In this document: positions 12,191 to 23,471 of the stretch, one piece after another
Layout of the letters: each line of letters begins with the position of its first letter
Position numbering within the stretch: the stretch's first letter is position 1
NCBI GenBank assembly: GCA_035772405.1
Contig: JAYKKM010000437.1
Span: 8,836,501-8,900,500, forward strand
Reading direction: 5' to 3'
DNA from: Chrysogorgia sp. JL179-B06
Taxonomy: Eukaryota > Cnidaria > Anthozoa > Scleralcyonacea > Chrysogorgiidae
Length of the DNA: 64,000 bases
Notes under the pieces: generated by a model
The model's input: the letters and a program-made list of their open reading frames with translations, nothing else
What the model was told of the DNA's origin: nothing
Databases searched by the model: none
Made by a program: the position numbers and the translations under genes

Positions 12191-12304
12191 ATACCCCTAT
12201 CAATTTTTGCGTGAGTAAGGAGAATTTACATTTTCGTAATTGTAATCATTTATTATAACTTATTCCTACGTTTTACCTTAATTTTATAAAAGAAATAGAA
12301 AACC

Positions 12305-12530
12305 CATACAGTCATAGAAACACTGGCGAAAGTTTGGGAGAACTAGGAATCGCAGTGGGAATACTGCCCTTTGGGCTCGTGTTACCATGGTAATTTATCG
12401 TTCTCCCAAACTTTCATTTGTGTTTCTATAACTGTATGGAAATACGAAAGATAAACGTCTAATTGCAAATTCTACAATATAATTGGTCAATCTATGTTTA
12501 CAATATCTATCAATACTTAGCAATGATCAA
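12305..12530. repeat. Foldback repeat plus trailing unit, copy 1
   Basis: Arms gcgaaagtttgggagaac and gttctcccaaactttca flank about 50 bp, within outer arms built on cagtcatagaaacac. The sequence after it (acgtctaattgcaaattcta...tcaatacttagcaatga) is repeated after copy 2, so the mobile or duplicated unit is larger than the foldback. Confidence 0.7.
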
Positions 12531-13424
12531 TCGGTTCGGATATCGGGCCGATATTTCGTAATATCGGGAAAATATCGGACCGGCAACATTTAACAATTTT
12601 TATCCGGTTTTTTTTTACCGATATCCAATTTTAAAGTTTTGCGGTCGAATTTCAAAATTCAGTTGTGTTTCAGCGGCCAAAGCAAAATTTTCGTTGTACC
12701 TGTTGACATTGTTTAATTTGTTTCGGTTTGTTTTCAACCGGGCTATACCTATTCGCCTCAATCATTCCGCGATTTCCGCCCTTCTGCTTAGTTAAAAAAG
12801 AAAGCCTACTAGAGTAGAGCCGCGTAAACTAGAGAAATATTAGTACTTTAGTTTAGTAAAACACTCAGGTTAACATGCAAAGATATTGTGATTATTATTT
12901 TCAATTACTTCTATGACAGTTAAGTTTAACATTAATAGGAAGATGTTATTTTCGAACTTATCATACATTCATACTATTCGAACACAGACATTCGATTAAC
13001 ATATGATTTCAAATACTTCTAGTTCTACTTTCGAATTAAAATTTTTTGCTGCAATTTTTCTTTCAAATTCAATAATGTTTTTTGGGGGGACCGAAAGCTA
13101 TCCGGCCCCCCTTTTTATAATATTGGGGAACGCGGCCCCCTGCTTCCTATGCCCCTTCCTAGTTTATTCTTTAGACGTAGTTTTCCGCGGTGTATTTAAA
13201 TTCATTGGATCTAATGAGATGAATTAAGTTCGACGCAACTTTGACGTCTATTCTAACCAATTTGTAGTTTGTGCAGCGCGTCCTGACGGTCATCATACAG
13301 AATTCTGGTATTTTAGAAAGTGGAACAGAAGCATAAATATACCGCCCATGGCGAGAACCTGGGAGATTTTTAAGACAGATTAGGTTCTACACCATGAGCA
13401 GCCCTGGTGTATCTTTATACAGCC

Positions 13425-14071
13425 TTAAGGTTGTTCGGACGTATTTAGATTTGCATGCTGACCAAGGAAGCTCGAATTAACAAATTCGTTATAGAATTTC
13501 ACAGATTTAAGAATCTATCAAGACAGTCTGTATGTGGTATATGTGGGCGGAACTCTTTCGTTTGGTAATGTCATAATGACGTCATCATGACGTCACCGAA
13601 AAATGAAAATTCCTATAATCTTTGCAGGTTTTTAAGTAAAATTAATTTTTCACATGCGATTAGAATCGGGACTGTTATCTTCAAAAAAGTATGTATGGAT
13701 TTAGAAAAATTTTAAAAAGTAGCCGGGATATCGAATTTTTAAGGTGAGTAAACACAATAAAATATTGATAACTTTATTTAATTTATCAACAAATCCATAC
13801 ATGCTTTATTGTAGAAAGTAATTTAAGATTGTACGACACTCAGAAATGTACTATAATGTCAAAAATGACGAAAATTATAAAGTTTTTATGTTTGTCGGTG
13901 ACGTCATCGAATTACGTCACCAGACAAAAGAAGTTTGCCTACATATTCCAGACATAAAATATCTTGGTTATACCTTGAATTTATTGTCCACTCACGAAAA
14001 ATATTGGCCCCTTGATGACCTGTCCTTAGCAATCGGTTGTCTAGCAATGGAAAACGTCTGAACACCCTTAA
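13425..14071. mobile_element. Non-autonomous DNA element flanked by TTAA
   Basis: It is bounded by TTAA at both ends (13425-13428 and 14068-14071). Just inside are imperfect inverted termini, ggttgttcggacgt on the left and acgtctgaacaccc on the right. TTAA target duplication is typical of piggyBac and Kolobok superfamilies. The interior has gacgtcat motifs near both sides but no transposase. Confidence 0.6.
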
Positions 14072-14699
14072 TCCTCATTGAAGAAAACCCAGTATGCTCA
14101 TAGAACCTTGCAAGATAACAACAAATACACTGAGTCAGCTCAGGGCAATGTCACCAGCCCTGGAAAAGTACTGTACAGGACAAAGTTTTGTGTGATGACA
14201 TTACATGCTAATAGAGCAAGAAAAAAAGAGATGAAACTCGCATCATCTGTACAGTATATCATTGTTATTGCTAAATAATGAAATGTAGTTTGATCAAATT
14301 GTGATGTTAGCTCTCACAGGAACTGGAAAATTGATCCTCAAAGTAAGTGTGGAAGACTGCCCCCTGTGGTGGCATCCTTGCATTATATCTAATATCCCAC
14401 CTAGAATTCTGCTATACCAAAACCATATCAACATAAGCACAGACCCTGGGTGGACAGTATAGGCCTTTACAGATCACTTATAATGATTTTAACTCTTCAG
14501 AATTTCCTTTGTTTTGTAATTCTAATGTACTGTGCAAGCCACATTGTTACATGTATATAGCTCTATTGTTTTCCTTGCATGAGACACTTTCATTGGTTGA
14601 TACATGGCCACATGACATGTAACAAACATACTGTTGCCTGTTAAGGCAATGTGCACATTATATTTTATCAACAACAATAGCTCCATCTTCAACATCCAT

Positions 14700-14965
14700 A
14701 GTACTGTACATTGGGAAATACTCGCGAAAGTTTGGGAGAACTTAGAATCACAGTGGAAATACTCGCCCTTCGGGTCATGTTCCCAAGGCAATTTCTCGTT
14801 CTCCCAAACTTTCACTAATTGTGTTTCCATAACTATATGCAAATACTATAAGATGTTTTATATTTCTTAAATCGTTGCTTAGTATAAACGTCTAATTGCA
14901 AATTCTACAATCTAATTGGTCAATCTATGTTTACAGTATCTATCAATACTTAGCAATGATTATAG
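14700..14965. repeat. Foldback repeat plus trailing unit, copy 2
   Basis: This is the second copy of the repeat at 12305-12530, with the same arms (gcgaaagtttgggagaac and gttctcccaaactttca) and the same trailing block ending tcaatacttagcaatgat. A short internal duplication of tagctctgtctctggttgta follows at 14964-15015. Confidence 0.7.
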
Positions 14966-15149
14966 CTCTGTCTCTGGTTGTATATCTAATTGATAGCTCT
15001 GTCTCTGGTTGTATACAACTGATTGGTATCATATTTCTGAACGATTCAAAACTAAAATTCTTTGTTAAACTAAAATGTCCTGAAAGTTTTTCAAATTAAC
15101 CTGTTTCCTGCCAGCACCTACAGTAGTTTTTCAAAAAGTGATGAAAAAC

Positions 15150-15310
15150 AGAAATATATATTCAAATACATATACAGTATATGGAAAAGTGACTGCCCCA
15201 ACCGGGAATCGAACCCTGGTCTCCGAATCAACGTTTCGGCGCTCTAACCTTTGAGCTATTGAGATACGGTCAAACAGTCAGTCATTTTTTCATATACATA
15301 TACATAAATA
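15150..15310. repeat. Palindromic repeat enclosing a tRNA-like sequence
   Basis: The arms tacatatacagtatatgg...aaaagtgactg and cagtcagtc...catatacatatacataaata face each other around a tRNA-like core at 15193-15266. The structure resembles a foldback element that has captured or derived from a tRNA. Confidence 0.55.
15193..15266 (-). tRNA. tRNA-like sequence (pseudo-tRNA or SINE head), anticodon-loop GTT
   Basis: On the minus strand there is an A-box-like block (tagctcaaaggttagagc), an anticodon stem CCGAA/TTCGG around a 7-nt loop ACGTTGA (GTT, Asn-like), and a B box (ggttcgattcc). The acceptor ends do not pair, so a functional tRNA is unlikely. A weaker tRNA-like block lies at 15555-15620. 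Confidence 0.45.
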
Positions 15311-15629
15311 TATTTTTAAATTTTAACAGGCCTTATATATGATTTGTATACAGGTACTGTATTGGCAAATCTGGTAGTTTAAGTGATATGTTTATGAATG
15401 ATTTATTAACTTCGCCAACAACTACATACAGACGTACAATAACAGCAAAACAAATGGCAGGGACACCGCTACAGAATAGCCAATTACAGCGGACCCAATG
15501 TGCATGCATGTTCCTTAATTGTTGCCTTTAATCTCAAAAATTCCTGAGTCCCTAATGTGAAACGAAACCCGCAACCTGCTAGCAATTATATTGCTGTTCT
15601 AATCATTGAGCTACATAGACTCAGATGGT

Positions 15630-16850
15630 ACTAGAACAAGTACAATGAGTATAAATACTAGTTCAATGTGACATGTATTACAAGTCTTGACATTTCAAGT
15701 GCTGTACATGATTTGTATACATTGGTGAATTTACATGCCACTCAGCCTTCTCAAGATGTATAAACATCCAGCTACATAAAAGGGCCTTCACAAAATGTTA
15801 TTGGTAGACCTCCTACACATTCAATAGGTTTAATATGCTCAGTAGCTTTCTGTATGATCTCTAATAAATAATTTCACAACATTAAAGTTCACACATAAAT
15901 AAGGCCCTTTCAGGAGCTCCTGAGCTGATCAAAAGAGCCCCAGCAGGTTTCCACATTAAAGTAGTTTTAAACCAGCTTCCTTTTAAGATATAGGTATCAT
16001 GTCTTTAAACACAAATGTGAAATGAAAATATACAGCATGGCATTTCCCAGATAACTATAGCATATATTATATAAATATACAGTAGGCCATTCGTCATTCG
16101 ATTCGTTCATGAGGCACTCAGAAACATTTTCTGAGAATTTGAACTTGACGATCGTCCATGTATCGTCTGTCGACTCCAAGGTACATCATCAGTGTTTATA
16201 TACAACATAACTTAGGGTAAACGTACCTGCAATGATGATCTAAACCACAATTTCACAACTCGTGCACTGACTACAGCAAGATTTGATTGTTTACAGTCAG
16301 TATATCAGGCGTACACAGGGGGGTCGGTGGGTGCGATCGCACCCCCCTTTTGCAATTAGTATACATACTGTAAGTCAATAGGTCATCATCGTGTAAATGG
16401 AGGGGAATGGGAATTTTTACATTCTAGTAAAAACCTTGAGTTTTCGTAATAATTTCATGAGAGGTAAAACTAAATAATTAATGAGCTAGGTAAAACGACC
16501 CCTGTTTGAGAAATCCTGCATGTATGCGCCCTTGTTCTGTATAATAGAAAAATTCGGTATTGCCAGTGGATCATGGGTAATCAGGACACATTTAATTAAA
16601 AGTTATGACACGTGCAAAATATAATTAAATTTCAAATTTGTCCTCGTCTATTCAGGTACTAGAGGCAATCCACTGGTGGGTGGGGATAGCTAAAAGGGAT
16701 GACTCAAAATGACCTTTCTGTTTTTGTCTGGTCTTTATTTTTCAAATTCGTTAGGTTAGGTTTAGCTACGGTAGGGGGGGTTAGGATTGAGATTAGAATT
16801 TCTAGAAAATGTGAAGGTCCTTTTAGCACGGTGCCTTTAGCCCTCGGCTA
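15630..16850. other. Gene-free stretch with a dispersed repeat
   Basis: No gene is seen. At 16104-16205 there is a block (aacattttctgagaatttga...cgactccaaggtaca) related to 62655-62720 and, inverted, to 42732-42815, marking a dispersed repeat family. Confidence 0.4.
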
Positions 16851-16857
16851 GGGGCAA

Positions 16858-16913
16858 TTAATTTCCGATTATTGGATAATATAATATTTATCCAATAATC
16901 GGCAATTAATTGC
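16858..16913. repeat. Short palindrome
   Basis: The block ggcaattaatttccgattat faces ataatcggcaattaattgcc across an AT centre (tataatat). No function can be assigned. Confidence 0.6.
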
Positions 16914-17633
16914 CAAATGCTCTTACCAATAATTGGTAATTCCACAACAGTAAGATTCTAAAACCCAACACAAGGGGGGTTACCCCGGCTTCAAATTCAT
17001 TGTAACCCTAACTCCCCGCCTGTGTTTATTTAGAAAATTAAGAAACTTGAATAGTTAACAACTACATTGCGTCTAGTGTTTGCCGTCTATTCAACGCGTG
17101 ATCCCGCATGTATCGCTCGTCAGATCATATGCAAATCAAACCTGAGCGATCGGGCAATCGGACACGTGGGGCCCAAGTACGGGAGGAATAAGGCCAAAAT
17201 ATATATATATATGAACCCTAACCTCGTCCACCTTTACCACCCTATATACCCTAAACCACATTGGTGTAGTTTCAAAAACCCTTAACCATTATTAGTATTT
17301 TATTGAGCCTTAATATTAGTTATCTACGTCACCCACTCCTAACCCTAGATCTCATTAGTATTCAACATGACATTATTCAGCAGTCCTCTCCCGCATGTTC
17401 TTATATCTGTTAATAGTGTAAGAAACGCTACCCTGGTTCCACAGGTTGGTAAAGAAACGCGAACGTATATATGCACTGTCCATCTAGTGGTCAAACTGGC
17501 CTTGTGGGACAGGTAGGCATACAGTGCGCATGCACCGTACATTTGATTTCAGAAGAATTAAGGAGGAATGACGTCATCAATAAAATCACCTTATGCTTTC
17601 GTATTTACGCTTGTCTTGATGATTTACAACAGG

Positions 17634-18141
17634 TTAGTGCCTATGCAATGAAAAATTCAGTTGTAAAATAACTCTTTTGTTTGAAAGAAATCTTGAAACT
17701 GTAAAGACTAACCATTTACAACTTTTTCATATCTCACTTCACTCTTGAGATATTAATATTTGTTTAATGATTAATTTGTTTTATGACATCACACTGCATA
17801 ATAACTTATTGAAAACGCTTACATATCCTGTAGATTATGTAATGAAATATCACTTGAAATACAGGTGCATGTGCGTGGATGTACCCATTAATGACATCAA
17901 ATATGCAACTGTCATCAAACGATTCCATGTGATATTGGTAAAGATGCAAAATTTTTCAATAAGTCATTATGCATTGTGATGTCATAAGTATGATCATTTA
18001 CATATTAAACAAATATTAATATCTCAAGAGTGAAGCGAGATATGAAAAGGTTGTAAATGGTCAGTCTGTATAGTTTCAAGAGTTCTTTCAAACAAAAGAG
18101 CTATTTTATAACTGAATTTTTCATTGCATTATATATAGGCA
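17634..18141. repeat. Palindromic element of about 0.5 kb
   Basis: The arms exceed 120 bp on each side: tagtgcctatgcaatgaaaa and gaccatttacaac-type blocks on the left, complements on the right, with atctcaagagtgaagcgaga facing its counterpart near 17735. A related copy lies in intron 1 of the M13 gene (about 44095-44350). Confidence 0.7.
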
Positions 18142-18479
18142 CTTTAAGCAATCACGTCAACAAACTATAAGCCTTCACAGCATCTACAAGGACATGAACG
18201 GCCCTATCTCGCTTTTACGGAGCCCGTTTAGTGCCATACTAATTTCGTGCAGCTTAGTTTTTTCCTGAGCTTAGTTTTACTTATCCCGATTTTTTCACTG
18301 TGCTTTTCTTTATTGAAGATTACTATTAAAATGTTGTTCTGTGTAGTAGGGAGCAGATTTTCAAATATCGGAAAATATACATCAGAAAAGCTAAACCTGG
18401 CCAGATTTAGGGTAAAGTAAAAATAGCAACTATATAGAAGAAAGATTAACTTATTTTATTACAATAATATTCATACAAA

Positions 18480-19023
18480 AATACTATTTCCAGCATCCCT
18501 ATAACATGCGATGGCAAAAAAGGCTTTCAATAATAGAAGAGAACTGCTAACGCAGAGAATGGATAGAAAGTTGAAAAAACAAATCATAAAATCTGTTGTA
18601 TGGAGTGTGGCATTATATGGATGTGAAACTTGGACAATGAGAAAGAAAGAAGCTGAAAGAATACAGGCATTTGAGATGTGGATATGGAGAAAGATGGAGA
18701 AAATAAGTTGGAGAGACAAGATGTCAAATGAGAAGGTTTTAGGTTTGGTGAAAGAGAAAAGGATGATAATAAATGTAACAATGGAAAGAAAAAAAAGGTG
18801 GATTGGTCACATTTTGAGAGGAGACGGATTGCTGAGAGAGGTGATAGAAGGACGTATCATTGGAAAGCGACCAAGAGGAAGGAAACGTGTGATGATGTTA
18901 AACGACTTATGTGGAGGAATCAACTATGCTGAACTTAAGAGTATGGCACAGAACAGAGAAGTTTGGAGAAACTACATGCCTAAAACCTGCCAACTGGCAG
19001 ATAACCAATGATGATGATGATAT
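18480..19023 (+). pseudogene. RTE-like retrotransposon 3' fragment (RT C-terminal region)
   Basis: A 166-aa frame (18511-19011) contains the C-terminal block common to RTE-type and other endonuclease-RT proteins: LYGCETWTMRKKE followed by FEMWIWRKM, then RWIGHILRGD and the GKRPRGR-type basic block. The sequence ends in a (GAT)n tail, as expected for an RTE-like 3' end. The RT core and endonuclease are missing, so this is a dead 5'-truncated copy. Confidence 0.8.
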
Positions 19024-19056
19024 AACATGAGTCAAATATATTCTCTTAGCAAATAC

Positions 19057-19230
19057 AAATTGTTGTTTGGGCTGCCTGTGGAAAGCCAGACAAAGCGAAA
19101 CTTTCACGTACGGGGTGCAAGATATATACCAGAACTAAAAACGGGAGCTAAAGTGTGGATTCCTGATACAAAGAAATCAGAAATAGTGAAAGAAAAAACA
19201 CTGGCACACGCCGGGATCTTACAATTAAGT
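19057..19230 (+). pseudogene. Ty3-like Pol C-terminal remnant (tentative)
   Basis: Within an open frame at 19027-19377 the translation has ARYIPELKTGAKVWIPD. This resembles the short post-integrase segment of Ty3-type polyproteins, where a PEL..G..VWIPD pattern precedes the C-terminus. The similarity covers only about 25 residues and the flanking sequence is not recognisable. Confidence 0.35.
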
Positions 19231-19389
19231 TCAGACACCCCGGTCAAAATGGGGTTTCCACTATTTATCACCATTATCGCTTCATGGTTAGGGACCATGC
19301 AAACATTACCAAAAGGTTGGGCCGGTGGTAAAAATAAAATTGTACAAAAAATCTTGCCCTCCTTGCTTTCAAGGTAAAAAAATAGGTCC

Positions 19390-21540
19390 GCAATGCGTAC
19401 ACGCGTCTCGGAGTGCTGGCGCTTGCGCACAGAAACATAAAAAATATGTAGGCATGACGTGTACACGTGTGTACTGTCATTTTAAAAAATAGCTACGGGT
19501 AGCGTACGTGTGTCAACTGGTATGAGAAAACTGAAAAGTTTGGACAAAAAGCAAAGCCTATTTTTGGGCTTGGTGTTATGAATATATTATCGATCGTCAT
19601 AATCGTTACATACACATGTTTTATAACCTCTGAGTTATAATAATAGAAATAATAGAAAATAATCTCTGAGTTTTCTGTAATCCACTCAACAAAAATTCTT
19701 CCGTTTAAATATTTTGTAAAAATTTTGCAGTGAACCATATGAAGTATAAATGACAGCTAAAATATAGCAACAGCAGAATAATATGTTGTCAGACGCTGTC
19801 ACAGAAAACATATACCACACAAATTCCTGAATCTATAATACACTTTGATACGCATACTTTTAGTTAATTCTAGATGCGTGTTTTTTAAACAGAGTGAATA
19901 TTCAAAATACACCGTGGGTGGGCTACGCATCGGTTGTTAGGATTTTCGAAATCCGCTGTATTTTGGCAATTTTAAGTTTCAACCACCAACCGCTTTCCCG
20001 TTTTTCTTAAAAGCATAACCGCGTTCACATCACTTTTACCCAGTTTTCCGAAAACCTAACCCTAACCGAAACCGCACGATTTTCAGTTAATGGCAAACTG
20101 CCAAAAAAATTAGAAATATCCCAAACCCTATAATAGACCCCATCTATGCGTAGGCTACTAATCTCTGGCGTATCTAAAATGTTCTCGGTAATTTAATATT
20201 GTGTAGTAAAAAGCATTAAAAAAGAAAAGCCGTGGTGAGTGGAAGCATTGTTCTCATGTAGACAAGGTGAAAAGGATGATAGAAAGTTGGACACAGTTAT
20301 ATGTGAAGTGTCAAGACAGTTAATGTACTAGTCAATTGAACCCCCCGAGACTATGCTTCATAAGTGTTAAAAACCCGGCTCAAAAATACTGTTCAGTTGT
20401 TAAAATACCCGGCTACCCGGGCCTATATTTGGAATACTTCAGGTTGCAACAGTACTGACACAGATAATAAGAAAACAACTACTGATTAAAGGCATGCTCA
20501 AGTGACACAAAAGGCCCATTATTGGCTATCACTGTATTACAATTTACTGTATTACTCACTGTATTACTCACTGTATTACTCACTATATTACAATTGATAA
20601 GTTTTATTATCAGTTGAAACCATCTCAGGCACATCAGTTAACAATAATAAGTCTTGGTTGACAGATCTACTTATACAGCTATAAAGGCTATTACCATTCA
20701 ATATAATATATTTATATTCATAAAGGATGTGTCCCAAATATTAACACACTTGATTTCATTGTAGACAATGGAAGTTAGTGACATTGCTACACATTGTTTT
20801 CAAGCATTTTGACCAAACATGCTTTCATCACCTTACTGAATGATTTCAGTTTTCAGCACACTGTTTCACTTGGATCAATTATTTCATATATAGTTGGTCC
20901 TGGGTTCTCTTCAACATCATTCGAAAGTCTTAACAACAATGCCAACAATGGGCTATACACATTGTAGCACAACATCTGTTAAAACCAAAACCAAACTACA
21001 ACTTCATTCCTGCTTTATATTACAGCCTTTACTGCAGCGTTGTTTTCGACAAGGCATATAAAATACGCTCATATAAAACATAAACAACATTTCATTCCAA
21101 AATGTACCTTTCAGACGACATGAAGCTTCTCTTGCTTTCAGGAAGTTATATAAAAAGCTCAGTAGAAACACATATTTAACCACTGATCAAAGTGTTTGTC
21201 AGTGCAAATACAATGATTCCGTTCTATATTTCTGGATGTCCACACGTAAATAGCGCCTGACCAAACTGTTGATCAGTGCAAACACAATGGCTCCAATAAA
21301 CAAAAACAAATAGTACTTATCCTGCACCAAACGTTATTTTTGAGCTGTCTTTGATCAAAATATGGCGACCATCGGCAAGCTTTCGTTACTTTCCGTAACG
21401 TGTTCGTTTATCACGTGATTGCCATAAAGTCACAATTTCGATAGCAATTCGCCTTCGGACTACGTCCGAGACGCAAAAAGTCTTTGCCCTGCAGCTATCA
21501 ACATTTAGGGTAAAAAGTCAATGCCCTACCGTTGTGTCTT
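19390..21540. other. Gene-free stretch
   Basis: No coding region is recognised. A 12-13-bp tandem (actgtattactc) repeats about four times at 20529-20590. A pair of opposed blocks around 19900-20160 (ctacgcatcgg and atgcgtaggcta) suggests an old DNA element. Confidence 0.4.
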
Positions 21541-21559
21541 AAATCAAGGAAATATATAT

Positions 21560-21670
21560 ATATAGTACAATCTACAGACACGTGTTTCGCTGTAAGCGAT
21601 TGTCAGTGACAACCGCTTGTGGGACAATAGCAGTCATGCGCACATCCAGAGAGCGTGAAGCGGTATAGGG
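21560..21670 (-). repeat. Penelope-like element 3' remnant (tentative)
   Basis: On the minus strand the sequence reads cactgacaatcgcttacagc then gaaacacgtgtc, followed by (TA)n. The layout (CTGA, short hairpin, GAAAC, ACA/TGT, GTC) is that of a degenerate hammerhead motif like those in PLE terminal repeats. The core is CTGACAA rather than CTGANGA, so activity is not expected. Confidence 0.35.
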
Positions 21671-21732
21671 CCAGAGTGCTCAAACTATACCACACATATC
21701 GCTAAAGGACACACACACCAACTTCACAGAGT

Positions 21733-21733
21733 G

Positions 21734-21784
<51 letters not shown>

Positions 21785-21793
21785 ATATATATA
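21733..21793. repeat. (TA)n microsatellite
   Basis: A TA dinucleotide tract with one phase break lies between PLE-derived segments. Confidence 0.9.
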
Positions 21794-21882
21794 CGTGTAG
21801 GTTTTGGTCTACGAAATGCAAAGAGTGCTCAACAACATATAGTTAGAGCAAATAATAGATTTTCGCTTACCTCAAAACTGGT

Positions 21883-21924
21883 CTGCTACAACTTGTTTCA
21901 TCTGTAAAAAGAATCTTCAGGCAG
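21883..21924 (-). ncRNA. Hammerhead-ribozyme-like motif, minus strand
   Basis: Stem I is CTGC/GCAG, the core is CTGAAGA (fits CTGANGA), and stem II is a short TCT/AGA hairpin. Then come GAA, stem III ACA/TGT, and a GTA cleavage triplet. This is the minimal architecture known from Penelope-like elements. It is back to back with the plus-strand copy. Confidence 0.6.
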
Positions 21925-21925
21925 C

Positions 21926-21967
21926 CTGCCTGAAGATTCTTTTTACAGATGAAACAAGTTGTAGCAG
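21926..21967 (+). ncRNA. Hammerhead-ribozyme-like motif, plus strand
   Basis: This has the same secondary-structure elements as its minus-strand neighbour. CTGC is at 21926-21929, the core CTGAAGA at 21930-21936, and GAAACAAGTTGTA is followed by GCAG ending at 21967. Predicted cleavage follows the A at 21963. Confidence 0.6.
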
Positions 21968-22142
21968 ACCAGTTTTGAGGTAAGCGAAAATCTATATATA
22001 TATATATATATAGGTAATATTTGGCATTTCACTCGATCAAACTACATGTTGAAAGGATTTATGGTGAAGGAAAATTTCGAGTGTTGGAATACATACATTT
22101 TAAGACCAAACCGGGACCAGTTGCGAAAAATGCAACTTAGCG

Positions 22143-22216
22143 GCCTTCCGGCTGGAATTGAACCCGCGACCCTGCGATTGCTAGTGCAGTGCTCTGACCA
22201 CTGAGCTACGGAAGCC
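22143..22216 (-). tRNA. tRNA-Ala(AGC)-like sequence, unit 1
   Basis: On the minus strand the acceptor arms GGCTTCCG/CGGAAGGC pair except at one position. The A box is tagctcagtggtcagagc, the anticodon loop is CTAGCAA (AGC), and the B box is ggttcaattcc. The anticodon stem has a bulged C and the T stem one mismatch. It is tRNA-derived, but more likely a SINE-type head or pseudo-tRNA than a working tRNA. Confidence 0.5.
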
Positions 22217-22418
22217 GTTGCCGAGAGCCTAGTCACGAGTTCTGTATATATGGTGGTAATGCCGGGATAAGATTCTGGGTATATTATAGGTAATATTTGG
22301 CATTTCACTCGATCAAACTACATGTTGAAAGGATTTATGGTGAAGGAAAATTTCGAGTGTTGGAATACATACATTTTAAGACCAAACCTGGACCAGTTGC
22401 GAAAAATGCAACTTAGCG

Positions 22419-22492
22419 GCCTTCCGGCTGGAATTGAACCCGCGACCCTGCGATTGCTAGTGCAGTGCTCTGACCACTGAGCTACGGAAGCC
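22419..22492 (-). tRNA. tRNA-Ala(AGC)-like sequence, unit 2
   Basis: Same sequence as unit 1 within the second 276-bp repeat. The tRNA-like part is unchanged; differences between units fall mostly in flanking positions. Confidence 0.5.
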
Positions 22493-22694
22493 GTTACCGA
22501 GAGCCTAGTCACGAGTTCTGTATATATGGTGGTAATGCCGGGATAAGATTCTGGGTATATTATAGGTAATATTTGGCATTTCACTCGATCAAACTACATG
22601 TTGAAAGGATTTATGGTGAAGGAAAATTTCGAGTGTTAGAATACATACATTTTAAGACCAAACCGGGACCAGTTGCGAAAAATGCAACTTAGCG

Positions 22695-22768
22695 GCCTTC
22701 CGGCTGGAATTGAACCCGCGACCCTGCGATTGCTAGTGCAGTGCTCTGACCACTGAGCTACGGAAGCC
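22695..22768 (-). tRNA. tRNA-Ala(AGC)-like sequence, unit 3
   Basis: Third copy, identical in the tRNA-like part to unit 1. Confidence 0.5.
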
Positions 22769-22855
22769 GTTGCCGAGAGCCTAGTCACGAGTTCTGTATA
22801 TATGGTGGTAATGCCGGGATAAGATTCTGGGTATATTATAGGTAATATTTATAGG

Positions 22856-23022
<167 letters not shown>

Positions 23023-23191
23023 AGTAGTATAGCAAGTAGGGCTGCGAGCCCAATCGACGTCAAAAGTGAATATAAACACCAAAACATCACCAAATTTTGC
23101 CAAATCGCGATTCGACAAATTTGACGATGTTTTGGTGTTTATATTCACGTTTGACGTCGAATAAGCTCTCAGCCCTACTTGCTATACTACT
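23023..23191. repeat. 169-bp terminal palindrome, left end
   Basis: It starts AGTAGTATAGCAAGTAGGGC and ends with the complement; the centre is TCGCGA at 23105-23110. The arms differ at several positions (for example gcgagcccaatcgacgtc against gacgtcgaataagctctc), so the two orientations can be told apart. Confidence 0.92.
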
Positions 23192-23471
23192 ACAGCGATC
23201 GTTAGTCAATCTAGACACCCCTCGCACGTTTTCTACTAAATTGATGTCAAACACACGCGAGACTAGCGAAACAATACCAAGTTTATACTAAATTTGACAC
23301 CATTTCAGCCACATTTAAAAAATAGAAAGTGTCGTTTCAAAATTCTCACAAATTACATTTAGGAAAAAATAGAAAGTGTCATTTCAACATTTTCGCGTGT
23401 TAAAAAAATAAAATGTGGTACGAGCCCACTCTCACATATTAAAAAATAGAGAGTGTCGTTTCAACATTTTC
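23023..23471 (+). repeat. Polinton left terminal inverted repeat
   Basis: Matches the reverse complement of 41015-41463 over about 449 bp with scattered substitutions. It comprises a 169-bp palindrome, a unique part with ctagacacccctcgcacgtt, and the first subterminal repeat units. Confidence 0.93.

Larger units (their letters stand above)
21794..21993. repeat. PLE terminal repeats in head-to-head palindrome
   Basis: The segment 21856-21993 is a near-perfect palindrome centred at 21925. The left part (21794-21924) is the reverse complement of 42435-42562 on the far side of the Polinton. Each arm carries a hammerhead-like motif. No PLE coding sequence remains here. Confidence 0.8.
22012..22839. 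repeat. Three tandem 276-bp units, each with a tRNA-like sequence
   Basis: Units start at 22012, 22288 and 22564 (aggtaatatttggcatttca) and differ at only a few positions. A fragment of a fourth begins at 22840 and dissolves into (TA)n. Each contains a 74-nt tRNA-Ala-like sequence on the minus strand. The near identity implies recent tandem duplication or homogenisation. A diverged, truncated relative of the tRNA-like part is at 58798-58863. Confidence 0.92.

Noticed and set aside
13846..14061. 71-codon ORF with MYYNVKNDENYKVF
   Set aside because: It lies inside the TTAA-flanked element and resembles no transposase; probably chance.
23097..23291. 64-codon ORF in the left TIR, mirrored at 41195-41389
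   Set aside because: It exists because the TIR is duplicated; it starts in the palindrome, has no recognisable domain and no gene-like context.
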